From contig JBGCFY010000288.1 in assembly GCA_045110315.1 (NCBI GenBank), forward strand, positions 1 through 35,488: 35,488 nt of DNA, in the 5' to 3' direction. Below the pieces are notes generated by a model, which was not told the DNA's origin, did not search any database, and saw only the letters and a list, made by a program, of their open reading frames with translations. Each line of letters opens with the position of its first letter. Positions within the stretch are counted from its first letter, which is position 1. Below are positions 22,488 through 30,776 of the stretch, one piece after another. This DNA is from CALFBG01 sp045110315 (GTDB lineage: Bacteria > Bacteroidota > Bacteroidia > Chitinophagales > Saprospiraceae). The translations under genes and the position numbers were made by a program.

Positions 22488-24050
22488 TTACTTGCTTACG
22501 ATAATTTTCTTCTTCAAGAACGCACCATCCGACTCAACGGTTAGTAAGTACATTCCTGGATTTAAATTTTCTGTTTCGAGGGCTAAGCTCGTTTCTCCTA
22601 CACCAAAACTATGTTGACGAGCAGTCATTACAGATTGTCCTGCGATAGAATAAATCCGTACCGTACCGTTAAAGGCTTGCTCCGAATCCATGGTAAGGGT
22701 CATTTGGCGATTCGCCGTTACTGGATTTGGCATTACCGTCCAGTTGTTTACAAAATCTATTTCGTCTACGCTCACACTAGTCCCCGCTCCGGTAAAGAAT
22801 TGATTCAAGTTGGAAGGAGTTGCACAACCATAATAATCCGTCATTGGCGTTACTCTCCATTGATAATTAGTAGTCGGAGAAAGTACATCGATCAAATTGT
22901 AAGGAGGTGCAGTAACCACGAAAGAGTTAACCCCAATAATTTCTAGGATGTATTTATCTGCGTTAGGTACTGGGTTCCAATCAAACTGCACAACGTTGTA
23001 CGCTGCAGTAACTTGATTTGAAATCGGCGAAACTAAAGTTGTTGCACCGGTAATTGGCGTCGTGTTAGGCGTCGTTGTAGTTACGAGTTTTTTGATTGAA
23101 TTATTCGTATTAATTCGACCCATCAAATCTGAATTAATGGCATCTTTTTGCTCTTGGGTAAAAAGGTAGTTCGTACAACCAATAAAGTAACTCATAAAGT
23201 TATTTTCCATTGGCTCCATTTGAACACCGTCTGGATCTACTGCGCAACCCGTGTAAGGATCACAACCATTCCAAGAAAAACCTAAATTATAATCCGCTGG
23301 CGTATCACACATGAAATCTCCGGCTACTTCACAATTTAAATTATTCGTTCCTGGGTCTAATTTTGTTCTAGATACATATTCTACTTTATTCCAACCGAAG
23401 TAAAAAACACTCGTTGGTGTTTCGTCCGCACAATCATACGTTGTCCCTTCCCAGCCGCTAAACGTGTGGCTTAGGGTAAAATAGTGTCCAATTTCATGAC
23501 TCAACGTACCCGAGAATTTATTAATTTGATCTTTTCTAGAAACGATCCAGTCTTGACTATTTTGAGGAGAATAGTAAGCTAAAGTTACGCTACCACCACT
23601 TCCTCCGGCATTATTTACAACAAAAATATTCAATACGTTGGGCTTGCGATTGGAAGTTAATACATTTGCTCCCGCTGCACCAGGAAAGTCATAAGCGGCG
23701 GTACTATTGATGAAGTTAAATCCATCTTTAATATAAAATTGAATTTCTTGATCTGCGTAATCTTCATTTAATTGGCAAAGTTGCTCTAGTACTTTAGAAC
23801 CAGCTACTCGTCCTTCTCCATTATTATCTGCCACTAGGTGGAATTTTACGGGAACGTAGATGACTGCATTTCTAGGCTGGGCTGGATTCAATCGAGCATT
23901 TTCTCGATTTTCAAGAAATCGCTTAGCGATAATTCTTTCATGATCGTGATCTGTTGTCCCACATCGTCCCAAGGTATTTTGCTGGGCAACGCTCACTAGC
24001 GGGAAGCATAAACATAAAGTTAGTAAACTGGCGAGTATTTTTTTTATCAT
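22488..24050 (-). CDS. T9SS-exported zinc metalloprotease (M43/metzincin-like), paralogue
   Basis: 520 residues with signal peptide MIKKILASLLTLCLCFPLVSVAQ. The zinc motif HEIGHYFTLSH (residues 185-195) is followed by TFSGWEG, the same tail as in the neighbour (PFLGWEG), and by NNFMSYFIGCTN as Met-turn. Before it, VKFHLVADNNGEGR...LCQLNEDYADQEIQFYI parallels LTMHIVGSDDGAGY...ICQLNEDFAESKIQFFV of the neighbour. An FN3-like domain (VQFDWNPVPNADKYILEI...YQWRVTPM) and a T9SS type A domain (VMPNPVTAN...IYSIAGQSV...LNPGMYLLTVESDGAFLKKKIIV) end the protein. It lies upstream of its paralogue on the same strand, with a terminator between, so the pair probably arose by tandem duplication but need not be one transcript. 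Confidence 0.9.
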   Translation of the reverse strand: MIKKILASLLTLCLCFPLVSVAQQNTLGRCGTTDHDHERIIAKRFLENRENARLNPAQPRNAVIYVPVKFHLVADNNGEGRVAGSKVLEQLCQLNEDYADQEIQFYIKDGFNFINSTAAYDFPGAAGANVLTSNRKPNVLNIFVVNNAGGSGGSVTLAYYSPQNSQDWIVSRKDQINKFSGTLSHEIGHYFTLSHTFSGWEGTTYDCADETPTSVFYFGWNKVEYVSRTKLDPGTNNLNCEVAGDFMCDTPADYNLGFSWNGCDPYTGCAVDPDGVQMEPMENNFMSYFIGCTNYLFTQEQKDAINSDLMGRINTNNSIKKLVTTTTPNTTPITGATTLVSPISNQVTAAYNVVQFDWNPVPNADKYILEIIGVNSFVVTAPPYNLIDVLSPTTNYQWRVTPMTDYYGCATPSNLNQFFTGAGTSVSVDEIDFVNNWTVMPNPVTANRQMTLTMDSEQAFNGTVRIYSIAGQSVMTARQHSFGVGETSLALETENLNPGMYLLTVESDGAFLKKKIIVSK

Positions 24051-24478
24051 AATTTAATTTTTGCAAATAAGAAATGGGCGACCAAAGTTGGCCAATTTTT
24101 CTTGTTTAGAATGATTTGAAAAGTATCTTAAAGGGCTTGCTATTTGTGTTAAAGTTTCTACCGTATTTTTCCAATCGGTGGCAGTGTGCTACAGTACTGA
24201 GTTTAAAAATGATAAACGCACGCGAAAGCTGAAATATTACTCATGCTAATCGGAGCAGAAGTTTACTGGCTGCATTTAGCAAAGTTCATTTACGTCGTTG
24301 CGATCAAAAAGTATTGGACTGAAGAACCAAAGTAAGCGCAAGTTAACCGTTTTTAAATAGGCGATTTGTAGCAAAATTAAAACAGTTCCGTTAACAAATT
24401 TAAAAAAAAAACCACGACTTGAGTGTCCTTAGTGCGTCAATTCTTTAGTGATAAATTAATTAGATGTAATTTTTTATC
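24051..24478. other. Gene-free gap between the metalloprotease and mdh transcription units
   Basis: No coding potential was recognised. Two GTTAAC-containing arms (about 24338 and 24393) are in inverted arrangement around an AT-rich centre. A promoter for the protease gene was not found with confidence. Confidence 0.4.
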
Positions 24479-24486
24479 TACTTTTG
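24479..24486 (+). promoter_or_regulatory. Possible -7 box (TACTTTTG) of mdh with a long leader
   Basis: TACTTTTG fits TAnnTTTG; no TTG is seen at the usual distance. If used, the mdh leader would be about 250 nt, holding two hairpins: GAAGTTATTC/GAACAACTTC (24520-24549) and TTTATTCTT/AAGAATAAA (24591-24620), and a smaller TTGAAGT/ACTTCAA (24661-24683). Confidence 0.35.
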
Positions 24487-24743
24487 CAGCAAATTGGTGA
24501 GTTTTTTGACTTATCATCGGAAGTTATTCCCAACTTATTGAACAACTTCTATGCTAACTTATTTATAAAGTAAAGATTTATAAAGTTGCTTTTATTCTTA
24601 GCACCGCTTCCAAGAATAAAAAAATTAAAAAGTGGGACAAAGATCAATTCGCAAATATCCTTGAAGTTTTTAAACTACTTCAAATAATATTAATACAAAA
24701 ATTATCAAACTAAATTTATCAAATTATATAACACGTCAAAATT

Positions 24744-25679
24744 ATGAGTAAAGTAACCGTTGTAGGTGCGGGAAATGTAGGTGCTACCGTTGCCAATGTT
24801 TTAGCTCACAAAGATCTTGTAAAAGAGGTCGTTTTATTGGACATCAAAGGAGATTTCGCAAAAGGTAAAGCTTTAGATAGCTGGCAGCAAGCTCCAATCG
24901 ATTATTACAGTACACAGTTGACTGGTACTAGTGATTACCGTAAAACGCGTAACTCTGATATCGTAGTCATCACTGCTGGTATTCCAAGAAGACCAGGAAT
25001 GAGTCGAGATGATCTAATTTCTACCAATGCTAAAATTGTTTCTTCGGTCACGAAGTCTATCATGAAGTATTCTAAGAAGCCCATTATCATTGTGGTTTCT
25101 AATCCTTTAGATGTTATGACTTACGCTGTACACAAAGCTTCCGGCTTAGACTCTAGTCGTGTATTTGGTATGGCTGGTATTCTTGATACTGCTCGTTACC
25201 GCGCGTTCTTGGCAACTGAATTAGAAGTTTCGCCAAAAGATATTCAAGCAGTATTAATGGGTGGTCACGGAGATACAATGGTGCCACTTCCTAGATACAC
25301 TACTGTTGCCGGTATTCCCGTCACAGAAATGATCGACAAAGCTAAATTGAAAGCCATCGTAGAAAGAACGAAAAAAGGTGGTGGAGAATTAGTAAAATTA
25401 ATGGGTACTTCTGCTTGGTACGCTCCAGGTGCTGCCGCAGCACAAATGGTAGCTTCCATCGTCAGAGATGAGAATCGAATTTTCCCTTGTTGTGCTCGTT
25501 TGAGTGGCCAACATGGCTTGAAAAATATGTTCCTCGGCGTTCCGGTCAAATTAGGAAAAGGTGGAATTAAGGAAATTATTGAGTTGAAACTTAATAAATC
25601 TGAAACTAAACTGCTCCATAAATCTGCTGACCACGTAAAGGCAGTAATGGATACCTTTGACAATATGAAAGATGCATAG
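24744..25679 (+). CDS. mdh: Malate dehydrogenase (NAD-dependent)
   Basis: 311 residues of the LDH-like MDH group. Interconverts malate and oxaloacetate in the TCA cycle. The Rossmann motif GAGNVGATVA (8-17) and Asp33 at the end of strand two (VLLDI) indicate NAD preference. Substrate-binding arginines are Arg82 and Arg88 in PRRPGMSRDDL and Arg151 in DTARYRAF; Asn120 in VSNPLD and the catalytic His175 in GGHGDTMVP are present. RRPGM rather than a glutamine-type loop fits malate, not lactate. It stands alone with its own leader and terminator. Confidence 0.97.
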   Translation: MSKVTVVGAGNVGATVANVLAHKDLVKEVVLLDIKGDFAKGKALDSWQQAPIDYYSTQLTGTSDYRKTRNSDIVVITAGIPRRPGMSRDDLISTNAKIVSSVTKSIMKYSKKPIIIVVSNPLDVMTYAVHKASGLDSSRVFGMAGILDTARYRAFLATELEVSPKDIQAVLMGGHGDTMVPLPRYTTVAGIPVTEMIDKAKLKAIVERTKKGGGELVKLMGTSAWYAPGAAAAQMVASIVRDENRIFPCCARLSGQHGLKNMFLGVPVKLGKGGIKEIIELKLNKSETKLLHKSADHVKAVMDTFDNMKDA

Positions 25680-25729
25680 TCAAATCAGCATCTATTTGGG
25701 CACTGCGCTCAAAATATAGCATAAATATT

Positions 25730-25768
25730 AACGGGCATTGGTCAAAAACCAATGCCCGTTGTATTTTG
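25730..25768 (+). terminator. Terminator of mdh
   Basis: A perfect 12-bp stem AACGGGCATTGG/CCAATGCCCGTT (25730-25741 with 25749-25760, loop TCAAAAA) is followed by GTATTTTG, an imperfect T-tract. It starts 50 nt after the stop codon. The rest of the gap to 26200 shows no gene; it holds one GAAGTTGTT copy at 25991. Confidence 0.8.
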
Positions 25769-26138
25769 AGGCTTCTAAAGATAAGTAATTATATTGCCAT
25801 TAAATTTGTATTGAATTCTATCCAAACATTTGCAACACTTGCTAAAACTTAAGCACTTTAGCCCGTCCAACAACTTGCTACTTCTTCCCGCCTTGAAACC
25901 CCAAAAAATTATTGATTTAAATTTGAACTTGTTCCTTTATTTTATGTTTATAGCTAAGAAAAATCTTGTAAATTTGGATTTAATAATCAGAAGTTGTTCT
26001 AAATCTATTGAACCCAAATTTTCTGACTCTTACTAAATACAGCTAAAAGAACGATTACCTTCCAAAAAATCGTGGTAATGAACTTGGAAGAGACACTTTT
26101 AAAGACATTAAGTAGACAAAACTTAGACAAAATTTCGT

Positions 26139-26146
26139 TATTTTTG
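26139..26146 (+). promoter_or_regulatory. Possible -7 box (TATTTTTG) of the peroxiredoxin-like gene
   Basis: Exact fit to TAnnTTTG, 53 nt before the ATG at 26200; no TTG at the expected upstream spacing. Confidence 0.35.
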
Positions 26147-26199
26147 GGCGTATGTTGCGGATATCTTGAAGATTCTTCCGACGAGCATATTGACATACA

Positions 26200-26751
26200 A
26201 TGAGATTAAATACAAATGCTATGCATAATATAGATTTATACCCTGAGCTTTTTGAAGAAATGCTGACGAATAAGTCTGAGAAAATCAGTGATTTATCAAA
26301 AGAAGTTCCTGTACTATTAGTATTCCTCAGGCATTTTGGTTGTGTATTTTGTAAAGAAGCGCTTTCTGACCTTTCTGGTTTGCGAGGTAGAATGGAGGAA
26401 AAAAATATCAAGTTGGTTTTTATTCATATGTCTGAAAACCCTAAAGCTGAAGAATACTTTAATCAATTCAACTTAAAAGGAATTTCTCACATTAGCGATC
26501 CTTTTGCTCGATATTACAAAGCTTTTGGCTTGATGAAAGGAAACTTTTCTCAATTATATGGCTTACGAACTTGGATCAAAGGCTACGGCGCCGTACGAAA
26601 AGGATTTAACTTAGAACTCGCAAAATCACTCGGCGACTCCACTCAAATGCCTGGGGTATTTCTCATTAAAGATTCTACGATCAAAGAAAGCTACATTCAC
26701 AAAACAGCTTCAGACCGACCTAATTACGACGAAATTATTAATTGCTTTTAA
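26200..26751 (+). CDS. Peroxiredoxin-like protein of the AhpC/TSA, SelU-like group
   Basis: 183 residues. The thioredoxin-fold start is VPVLLVFLRHFGCVFCKEAL, with a Cys48-x2-Cys51 pair preceded by Arg and Gly as in the PRXL2/selenoprotein U-like group (AhpC/TSA antioxidant family). Next come IKLVFIHMSE, the ISDPFARYYKAFGL segment and a late MPGVFLIKDSTI strand, which complete the fold. A role in thiol-based reduction is likely; substrate and reductant are unknown. The ATG at 26200 is used, but the one at 26221 (MHNIDLYPEL) is an equally possible start. There is no signal peptide, so it is cytoplasmic. It is separated from the vWA gene by 170 bp. Confidence 0.82.
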   Translation: MRLNTNAMHNIDLYPELFEEMLTNKSEKISDLSKEVPVLLVFLRHFGCVFCKEALSDLSGLRGRMEEKNIKLVFIHMSENPKAEEYFNQFNLKGISHISDPFARYYKAFGLMKGNFSQLYGLRTWIKGYGAVRKGFNLELAKSLGDSTQMPGVFLIKDSTIKESYIHKTASDRPNYDEIINCF

Positions 26752-26921
26752 AAACGAAAGTGACCGTTAACAAAACAGTCTCCTGAATACCAAAGCAATC
26801 TCTTTTTGAGCTTTACCAAAAAAAGCAATACGCTTACCAGATCAATACGTTCTAGATCTGAATGGTGATTCATAGACCCTAATTCCTGACTTTTACTAGC
26901 TGGAATTCTAATATTATATAC

Positions 26922-28016
26922 ATGAAAGGTTGGCATTTCTCCGAATATATTCCGCAAGAAGAAGGTTCCCTCTTCGAAAAACTACTGAAGTTATTTCAAG
27001 AGCTACTCATCCATACTTCTGGTGATGTGAGTGAATCACTGAGTTGGCTAACCCAGTTGGATAAAGAACATAATCTGACCAGTAAAGAATATGGCATGGC
27101 AGATTTTATTCAAGATCTCATTGACAAAGGCTACATTGTACAGCCCGATGCCAACGACCCAGCATTTCGACCTTCCGCGAAAATGGAAATTTCGCTCCGC
27201 CAAAAATCTTTAGAAGATATCTTCGGTTTACTCAAAAAGTCAAAACGAGGAAATCACAATACAAAATTTAGTGGCAAAGGAGATGAATTCACCTCAGAAT
27301 TGCGCCCGTATCAATTTGGCGATAAGCTAGAAAATATCTCTATTTCCGATTCCCTGCGTAACGCACAAATTAATCATGGTATTGACAACTTTCAATTAAC
27401 ACACGATGATCTGGAAGTCCACGAGAGTTATTATCAAAGTCAGATGAGTACCGTGCTTATGATCGATATCTCGCATTCAATGATTCTCTACGGAGAAGAT
27501 CGGATCACGCCTGCCAAAAAAGTAGCCATGGCCTTGGCGGAATTAATTACAACTCGATACCCGAAAGATACCTTAGATATTATTGTTTTTGGAAACGATG
27601 CTTGGCAAATAGAGATTAAAGACCTCCCCTATTTGGAAGTTGGTCCGTATCACACGAATACCGTCGCAGGCTTGGAATTAGCGATGGACCTTTTGCGTCG
27701 TCGTCGAAATCCCAATAAACAAATTTTCATGATTACGGACGGAAAGCCAACGTGCATCAAAAAAGGAAAGAAATACTACAAGAACAGTTTTGGGCTCGAC
27801 AAGAAAATCATCAACCGCACGCTCAACCTTGCAACCCGTTGTCGTAAATTAAATATTCCCATTACGACGTTCATGATTGCGCGCGATCCCTATTTGATGC
27901 GCTTCGTAGATCAATTTACACAGGCGAATAATGGAAAAGCTTTCTTTAGTAGTTTACAAGGCTTGGGAGAATTTATTTTTCGAGACTATAAAGATAACAA
28001 GCGATCCCGTAGATAG
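26922..28016 (+). CDS. vWA-domain protein (DUF58/CoxE-like, cytoplasmic)
   Basis: 364 residues without signal peptide or TM segment. The N-terminal 110 residues are helical. A central RPYQFGDKLENISISDSLRNA stretch resembles the segment before the vWA domain in DUF58-type proteins. The vWA domain runs from about 175, with the metal-site motif DISHSM (DxSxS), a later ITDGKPT and a conserved Thr in the GPYHTNTVAGLELAM region. Proteins like this usually act with a MoxR or magnesium-chelatase-type AAA+ ATPase encoded next door; none is adjacent here. Function is therefore open. The C-terminus is basic (DNKRSRR). Confidence 0.85.
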   Translation: MKGWHFSEYIPQEEGSLFEKLLKLFQELLIHTSGDVSESLSWLTQLDKEHNLTSKEYGMADFIQDLIDKGYIVQPDANDPAFRPSAKMEISLRQKSLEDIFGLLKKSKRGNHNTKFSGKGDEFTSELRPYQFGDKLENISISDSLRNAQINHGIDNFQLTHDDLEVHESYYQSQMSTVLMIDISHSMILYGEDRITPAKKVAMALAELITTRYPKDTLDIIVFGNDAWQIEIKDLPYLEVGPYHTNTVAGLELAMDLLRRRRNPNKQIFMITDGKPTCIKKGKKYYKNSFGLDKKIINRTLNLATRCRKLNIPITTFMIARDPYLMRFVDQFTQANNGKAFFSSLQGLGEFIFRDYKDNKRSRR

Positions 28017-28110
28017 TGCCGAAAAGTACGCGCTGAAGATTCGATTAATTAGTGACAACCAGTAAATTCATCCCTTTAGCAAAACATCTTTAATATTCCT
28101 TTTTTATCAA

Positions 28111-28118
28111 TATCTTTG
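28111..28118 (+). promoter_or_regulatory. -7 box (TATCTTTG) of the secreted protein gene
   Basis: Exact fit to TAnnTTTG; would give a leader of about 75 nt to the ATG at 28199. The -33 part is not clear. Confidence 0.45.
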
Positions 28119-28198
28119 CTGTTTGCAATTTTGTTTGAAAGATTTGCGTTCTAATGAAGCTATTAAGTAGTTTTAAAATTGTCCTATCCAGCTTGTTT

Positions 28199-29137
28199 AT
28201 GAAAAAAATGTGTTTCTTCTTCTTAAGTGCTTTGTGTTACTTTAGTTTATCCGCCCAAGTAGAGCTTATTCCAACAACGGAAAAAACAGAAATTGTACAA
28301 GAGAAAACAGCCTTCCAGTTAATGGAAGATACTTTGGTGATTCTTTCTTATGCCATTATTAATGATTCTTTAGAAATGAATCGTTTTGCGGCTTGTAAAA
28401 AGTTTATTCCAAATTTGGTAAAAGCCCTAAAAACGCCAAACTCTTTTGATCAACCATTCGATCGGTTAAAAACCGTTTCCATTTTATATCCACGAGATAG
28501 TAGCTTTCGCGTTTTTACTTGGCAATTGTACGTCAACGAAAATGATTATCGATACTACGGCGCTATCCAAATGAATAGCCCAGAATTGCAATTACACGCG
28601 CTCATTGATCGATCTCACGAAGTAGAAGACACCGAATATGAAATTCTATCTTCTCGAAAATGGTACGGTGCACTTTACTATAATATCTTAGATTTTGAAT
28701 CAGAAGAAGGACCTAAATATTTACTTTTTGGATTTGATGGCAGCAGCTTTTTCAATAAGCGGAAGGTCGTTGATGTCCTTAGTTTTGAAAAACAAAAGCC
28801 CCTTTTTGGTTCCCCCGTTTTTGCTGAACCCTCCGAAGGAAGACCGCCTTTATTAAAAAATAGGCTAGTGGTCAACTACTCTTCCGAAGCCAGCAGTAAA
28901 CTCAACTACGACGAATTTCTAAATGCTATCGTCATGGATAACCTGATGGAATTTGGAGAAACAATTGATGGTCCCCGCATGGTGCCCGACGGCAGTTACA
29001 AGGGCTATCAACTGAAAGAAGGCAAATGGGTACTCATCGAAAAACTCTTTACCCAAACCCAAGAGAAACCTCCAATGCCAGCTCCTGTACTAGGAAAGGA
29101 ACGAAAAAAACGAAAAGACCTATTCGGAAACCGATAA
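28199..29137 (+). CDS. Unknown secreted protein
   Basis: 312 residues from the ATG at 28199, chosen because it opens a compact signal peptide (MKKMCFFFLSALCYFSLSAQ); an in-frame ATG at 28154 would put 15 extra residues in front. The mature part has a helical start (AFQLMEDTLVILSYAIIND) and a beta-rich centre with many aromatic residues (FRVFTWQLYVNENDYRYYGAIQM, RKWYGALYYNILDF, PKYLLFGFDGSS). A basic tail follows (GKERKKRKDLFGNR). There is no lipobox and no T9SS domain, so a periplasmic location is inferred. I do not recognise the family. It is followed by a strong terminator. Confidence 0.8.
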   Translation: MKKMCFFFLSALCYFSLSAQVELIPTTEKTEIVQEKTAFQLMEDTLVILSYAIINDSLEMNRFAACKKFIPNLVKALKTPNSFDQPFDRLKTVSILYPRDSSFRVFTWQLYVNENDYRYYGAIQMNSPELQLHALIDRSHEVEDTEYEILSSRKWYGALYYNILDFESEEGPKYLLFGFDGSSFFNKRKVVDVLSFEKQKPLFGSPVFAEPSEGRPPLLKNRLVVNYSSEASSKLNYDEFLNAIVMDNLMEFGETIDGPRMVPDGSYKGYQLKEGKWVLIEKLFTQTQEKPPMPAPVLGKERKKRKDLFGNR

Positions 29138-29141
29138 ATAT

Positions 29142-29185
29142 AACTCCTGATTAAATCAAGCATTTAATCAGGAGTTTCTATTTTT
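29142..29185 (+). terminator. Terminator of the secreted protein gene
   Basis: A perfect 15-bp stem AACTCCTGATTAAAT/ATTTAATCAGGAGTT (29142-29156 with 29162-29176, loop CAAGC) is followed by TCTATTTTT. It starts 5 nt after the stop codon. Nothing else was recognised in the rest of the 302-bp gap to 29440. Confidence 0.9.
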
Positions 29186-29439
29186 AGCGTAATTCTTCAT
29201 TTGATGATGCTAATAAAAATAAATGACTGACCTTATAGCATTTGCGTAAAGACAAGAAGAACCGCGCAGCGCCTAAGCGCCTTCCGAAAATGGTACGTCA
29301 GTAAACCAAGTATAAAACCTGAAAATAAATACCCAAGAAATCTAAAAAATTACCTCAAACCTAAACTTTCTCTAGCATTCCTCTCCTATATCTTTCAACT
29401 AAACCCTATCTTGCCAACCAAAAATAAATTACCACGCTC

Positions 29440-30102
29440 ATGAAATCCCATAAGCTAAAAGTCCAAAAAACCGCCCACTATTACACCTTAGGAGAAGCCA
29501 CGCCCAACACCAAATACTTTTGGATCGTCTGTCACGGATACGGTCAACTCGCAGCCAGCTTTATCCAAAGTTTCAGATCTATTGCTAGTCCAGACAATTT
29601 TATTCTAGCGCCCGAAGGACTCTCTCATTTTTATTGGAAAAACTTCCGCGACCTCGCCGTAGCTTCTTGGATGACCAGCCAAAACCGAGTAGACGAAATT
29701 GAAGATTATACCAATTACCTAAAAAGCTTGTACGATCAATACCGACAAGACTTACCGCAAGATGTAAAGATTATTTTGATGGGTTTTTCACAAGGCTGTG
29801 CCACACAATGCCGATGGATCATGAAGGAACTACCGGATTTTGAGTACCTGATGTTGTGGGGAGGTTTACTTCCCGAAGATTTGCAATATAAACAGCAGCA
29901 AGCCTATTTTGCCAGCAAAAAGATACTATCCGTTTATGGCAGACAAGATCCGCTACTTACTTTGGAGCGACAACAGTGGCAAAAGAACTTTGCCTTAGCC
30001 CAAGGTTTGCAGGTAGAAAATCACATTTTCAATGGCAAGCATGAAATTGATCGTAGTTTTTTAAAAGAAATGGATCAATTTATCCGAGTGGCTGAAACCT
30101 AG
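29440..30102 (+). CDS. Alpha/beta hydrolase, phospholipase/carboxylesterase type
   Basis: 220 residues, single domain, no signal peptide. A full catalytic triad can be read: Ser117 in GFSQGC (the GxSxG elbow), Asp170 in YGRQDPLL and His201 in NGKHEID. The oxyanion-side motif CHGYGQLAASF near residue 31 and the APEGLSHFYW loop (57-66) fit the COG0400 esterase/lysophospholipase group. Substrate is unknown. The gene ends 39 bp from the convergent miaE, with no clear terminator between; one copy of the GAAGTTGTT motif lies there. Confidence 0.88.
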   Translation: MKSHKLKVQKTAHYYTLGEATPNTKYFWIVCHGYGQLAASFIQSFRSIASPDNFILAPEGLSHFYWKNFRDLAVASWMTSQNRVDEIEDYTNYLKSLYDQYRQDLPQDVKIILMGFSQGCATQCRWIMKELPDFEYLMLWGGLLPEDLQYKQQQAYFASKKILSVYGRQDPLLTLERQQWQKNFALAQGLQVENHIFNGKHEIDRSFLKEMDQFIRVAET

Positions 30103-30141
30103 GCAGGCTATTCTTTTAAGAAAGAAGTTGTTCAAAAAAAA

Positions 30142-30723
30142 CTAATGTATCCGATCGCCACGAAGACTTAAATTATCCATAATTTCTGCCTCGTAGGCTA
30201 AATACTCTTCCCAGCGCTCTTTCGTTCGTTCTTCCCCTGCGTGCTGTTTAGCAAGGTCAATAAATAAGCGATAATGTCCCGCTTCCGAAACCATGAACTT
30301 ATGGTAAAAAGCTTTAAGGTCTTCATCTTGTAAGTGCAAGGACAACAATCGAAACCGTTCGCAACTTCTTGCTTCAATCAACGCGAAAGTCAAGAGTCGT
30401 TCTAATAAACTAATATTTTTACCGCCGCCCCGTTTTTGAAACTTCAAAAGTTGATTGACATATTCATCCTTACGTTGACTACCCAGTCGTAAGGAACGCT
30501 TGTCCATTTCGGCCAATACCATTCTAAAATGCCCCCATTCTTCCGTTACGAGCGGTGCTAAAGCCCTCACCATATCGTGCTTATCAGGAAATCCAGTGAT
30601 CAATGAAATACAAGAAGTCGCCGCTTTTTGTTCACAAAAAGCATGATCTGTTAAGATTTCTCCTAAATCCATTTCTGCTAAATTCACCCAGCGCGGGTCT
30701 GTTGGTAATTTCAGTCCTAACAT
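30142..30723 (-). CDS. miaE: tRNA-(ms2io6A37) hydroxylase
   Basis: 193 residues. MiaE is a non-haem di-iron monooxygenase that hydroxylates the isopentenyl group of ms2i6A at position 37 of tRNAs. The ferritin-like four-helix pattern with iron ligands is present: the AEMDLGEILTDHAFCEQKAA helix, EEWGHF, EARSCERF and SEAGHYRLF. Length and the LPTDPRWV start match the family. It lies 53 bp downstream of the unknown secreted gene; a GAGCAGT/ACTGCTC hairpin (30744-30761) sits in that spacer, without a T-tract. Confidence 0.92.
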   Translation of the reverse strand: MLGLKLPTDPRWVNLAEMDLGEILTDHAFCEQKAATSCISLITGFPDKHDMVRALAPLVTEEWGHFRMVLAEMDKRSLRLGSQRKDEYVNQLLKFQKRGGGKNISLLERLLTFALIEARSCERFRLLSLHLQDEDLKAFYHKFMVSEAGHYRLFIDLAKQHAGEERTKERWEEYLAYEAEIMDNLSLRGDRIH

Positions 30724-30776
30724 AATTTTTTACTCTTTTTGCTGAGCAGTAAGTACTGCTCTATATCATCTACTTA

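Noticed and set aside
30744..30761. Terminator between the coiled-coil gene and miaE
   Set aside because: The GAGCAGT/ACTGCTC hairpin is perfect but has no T-tract on the minus strand, so it was not called a terminator.
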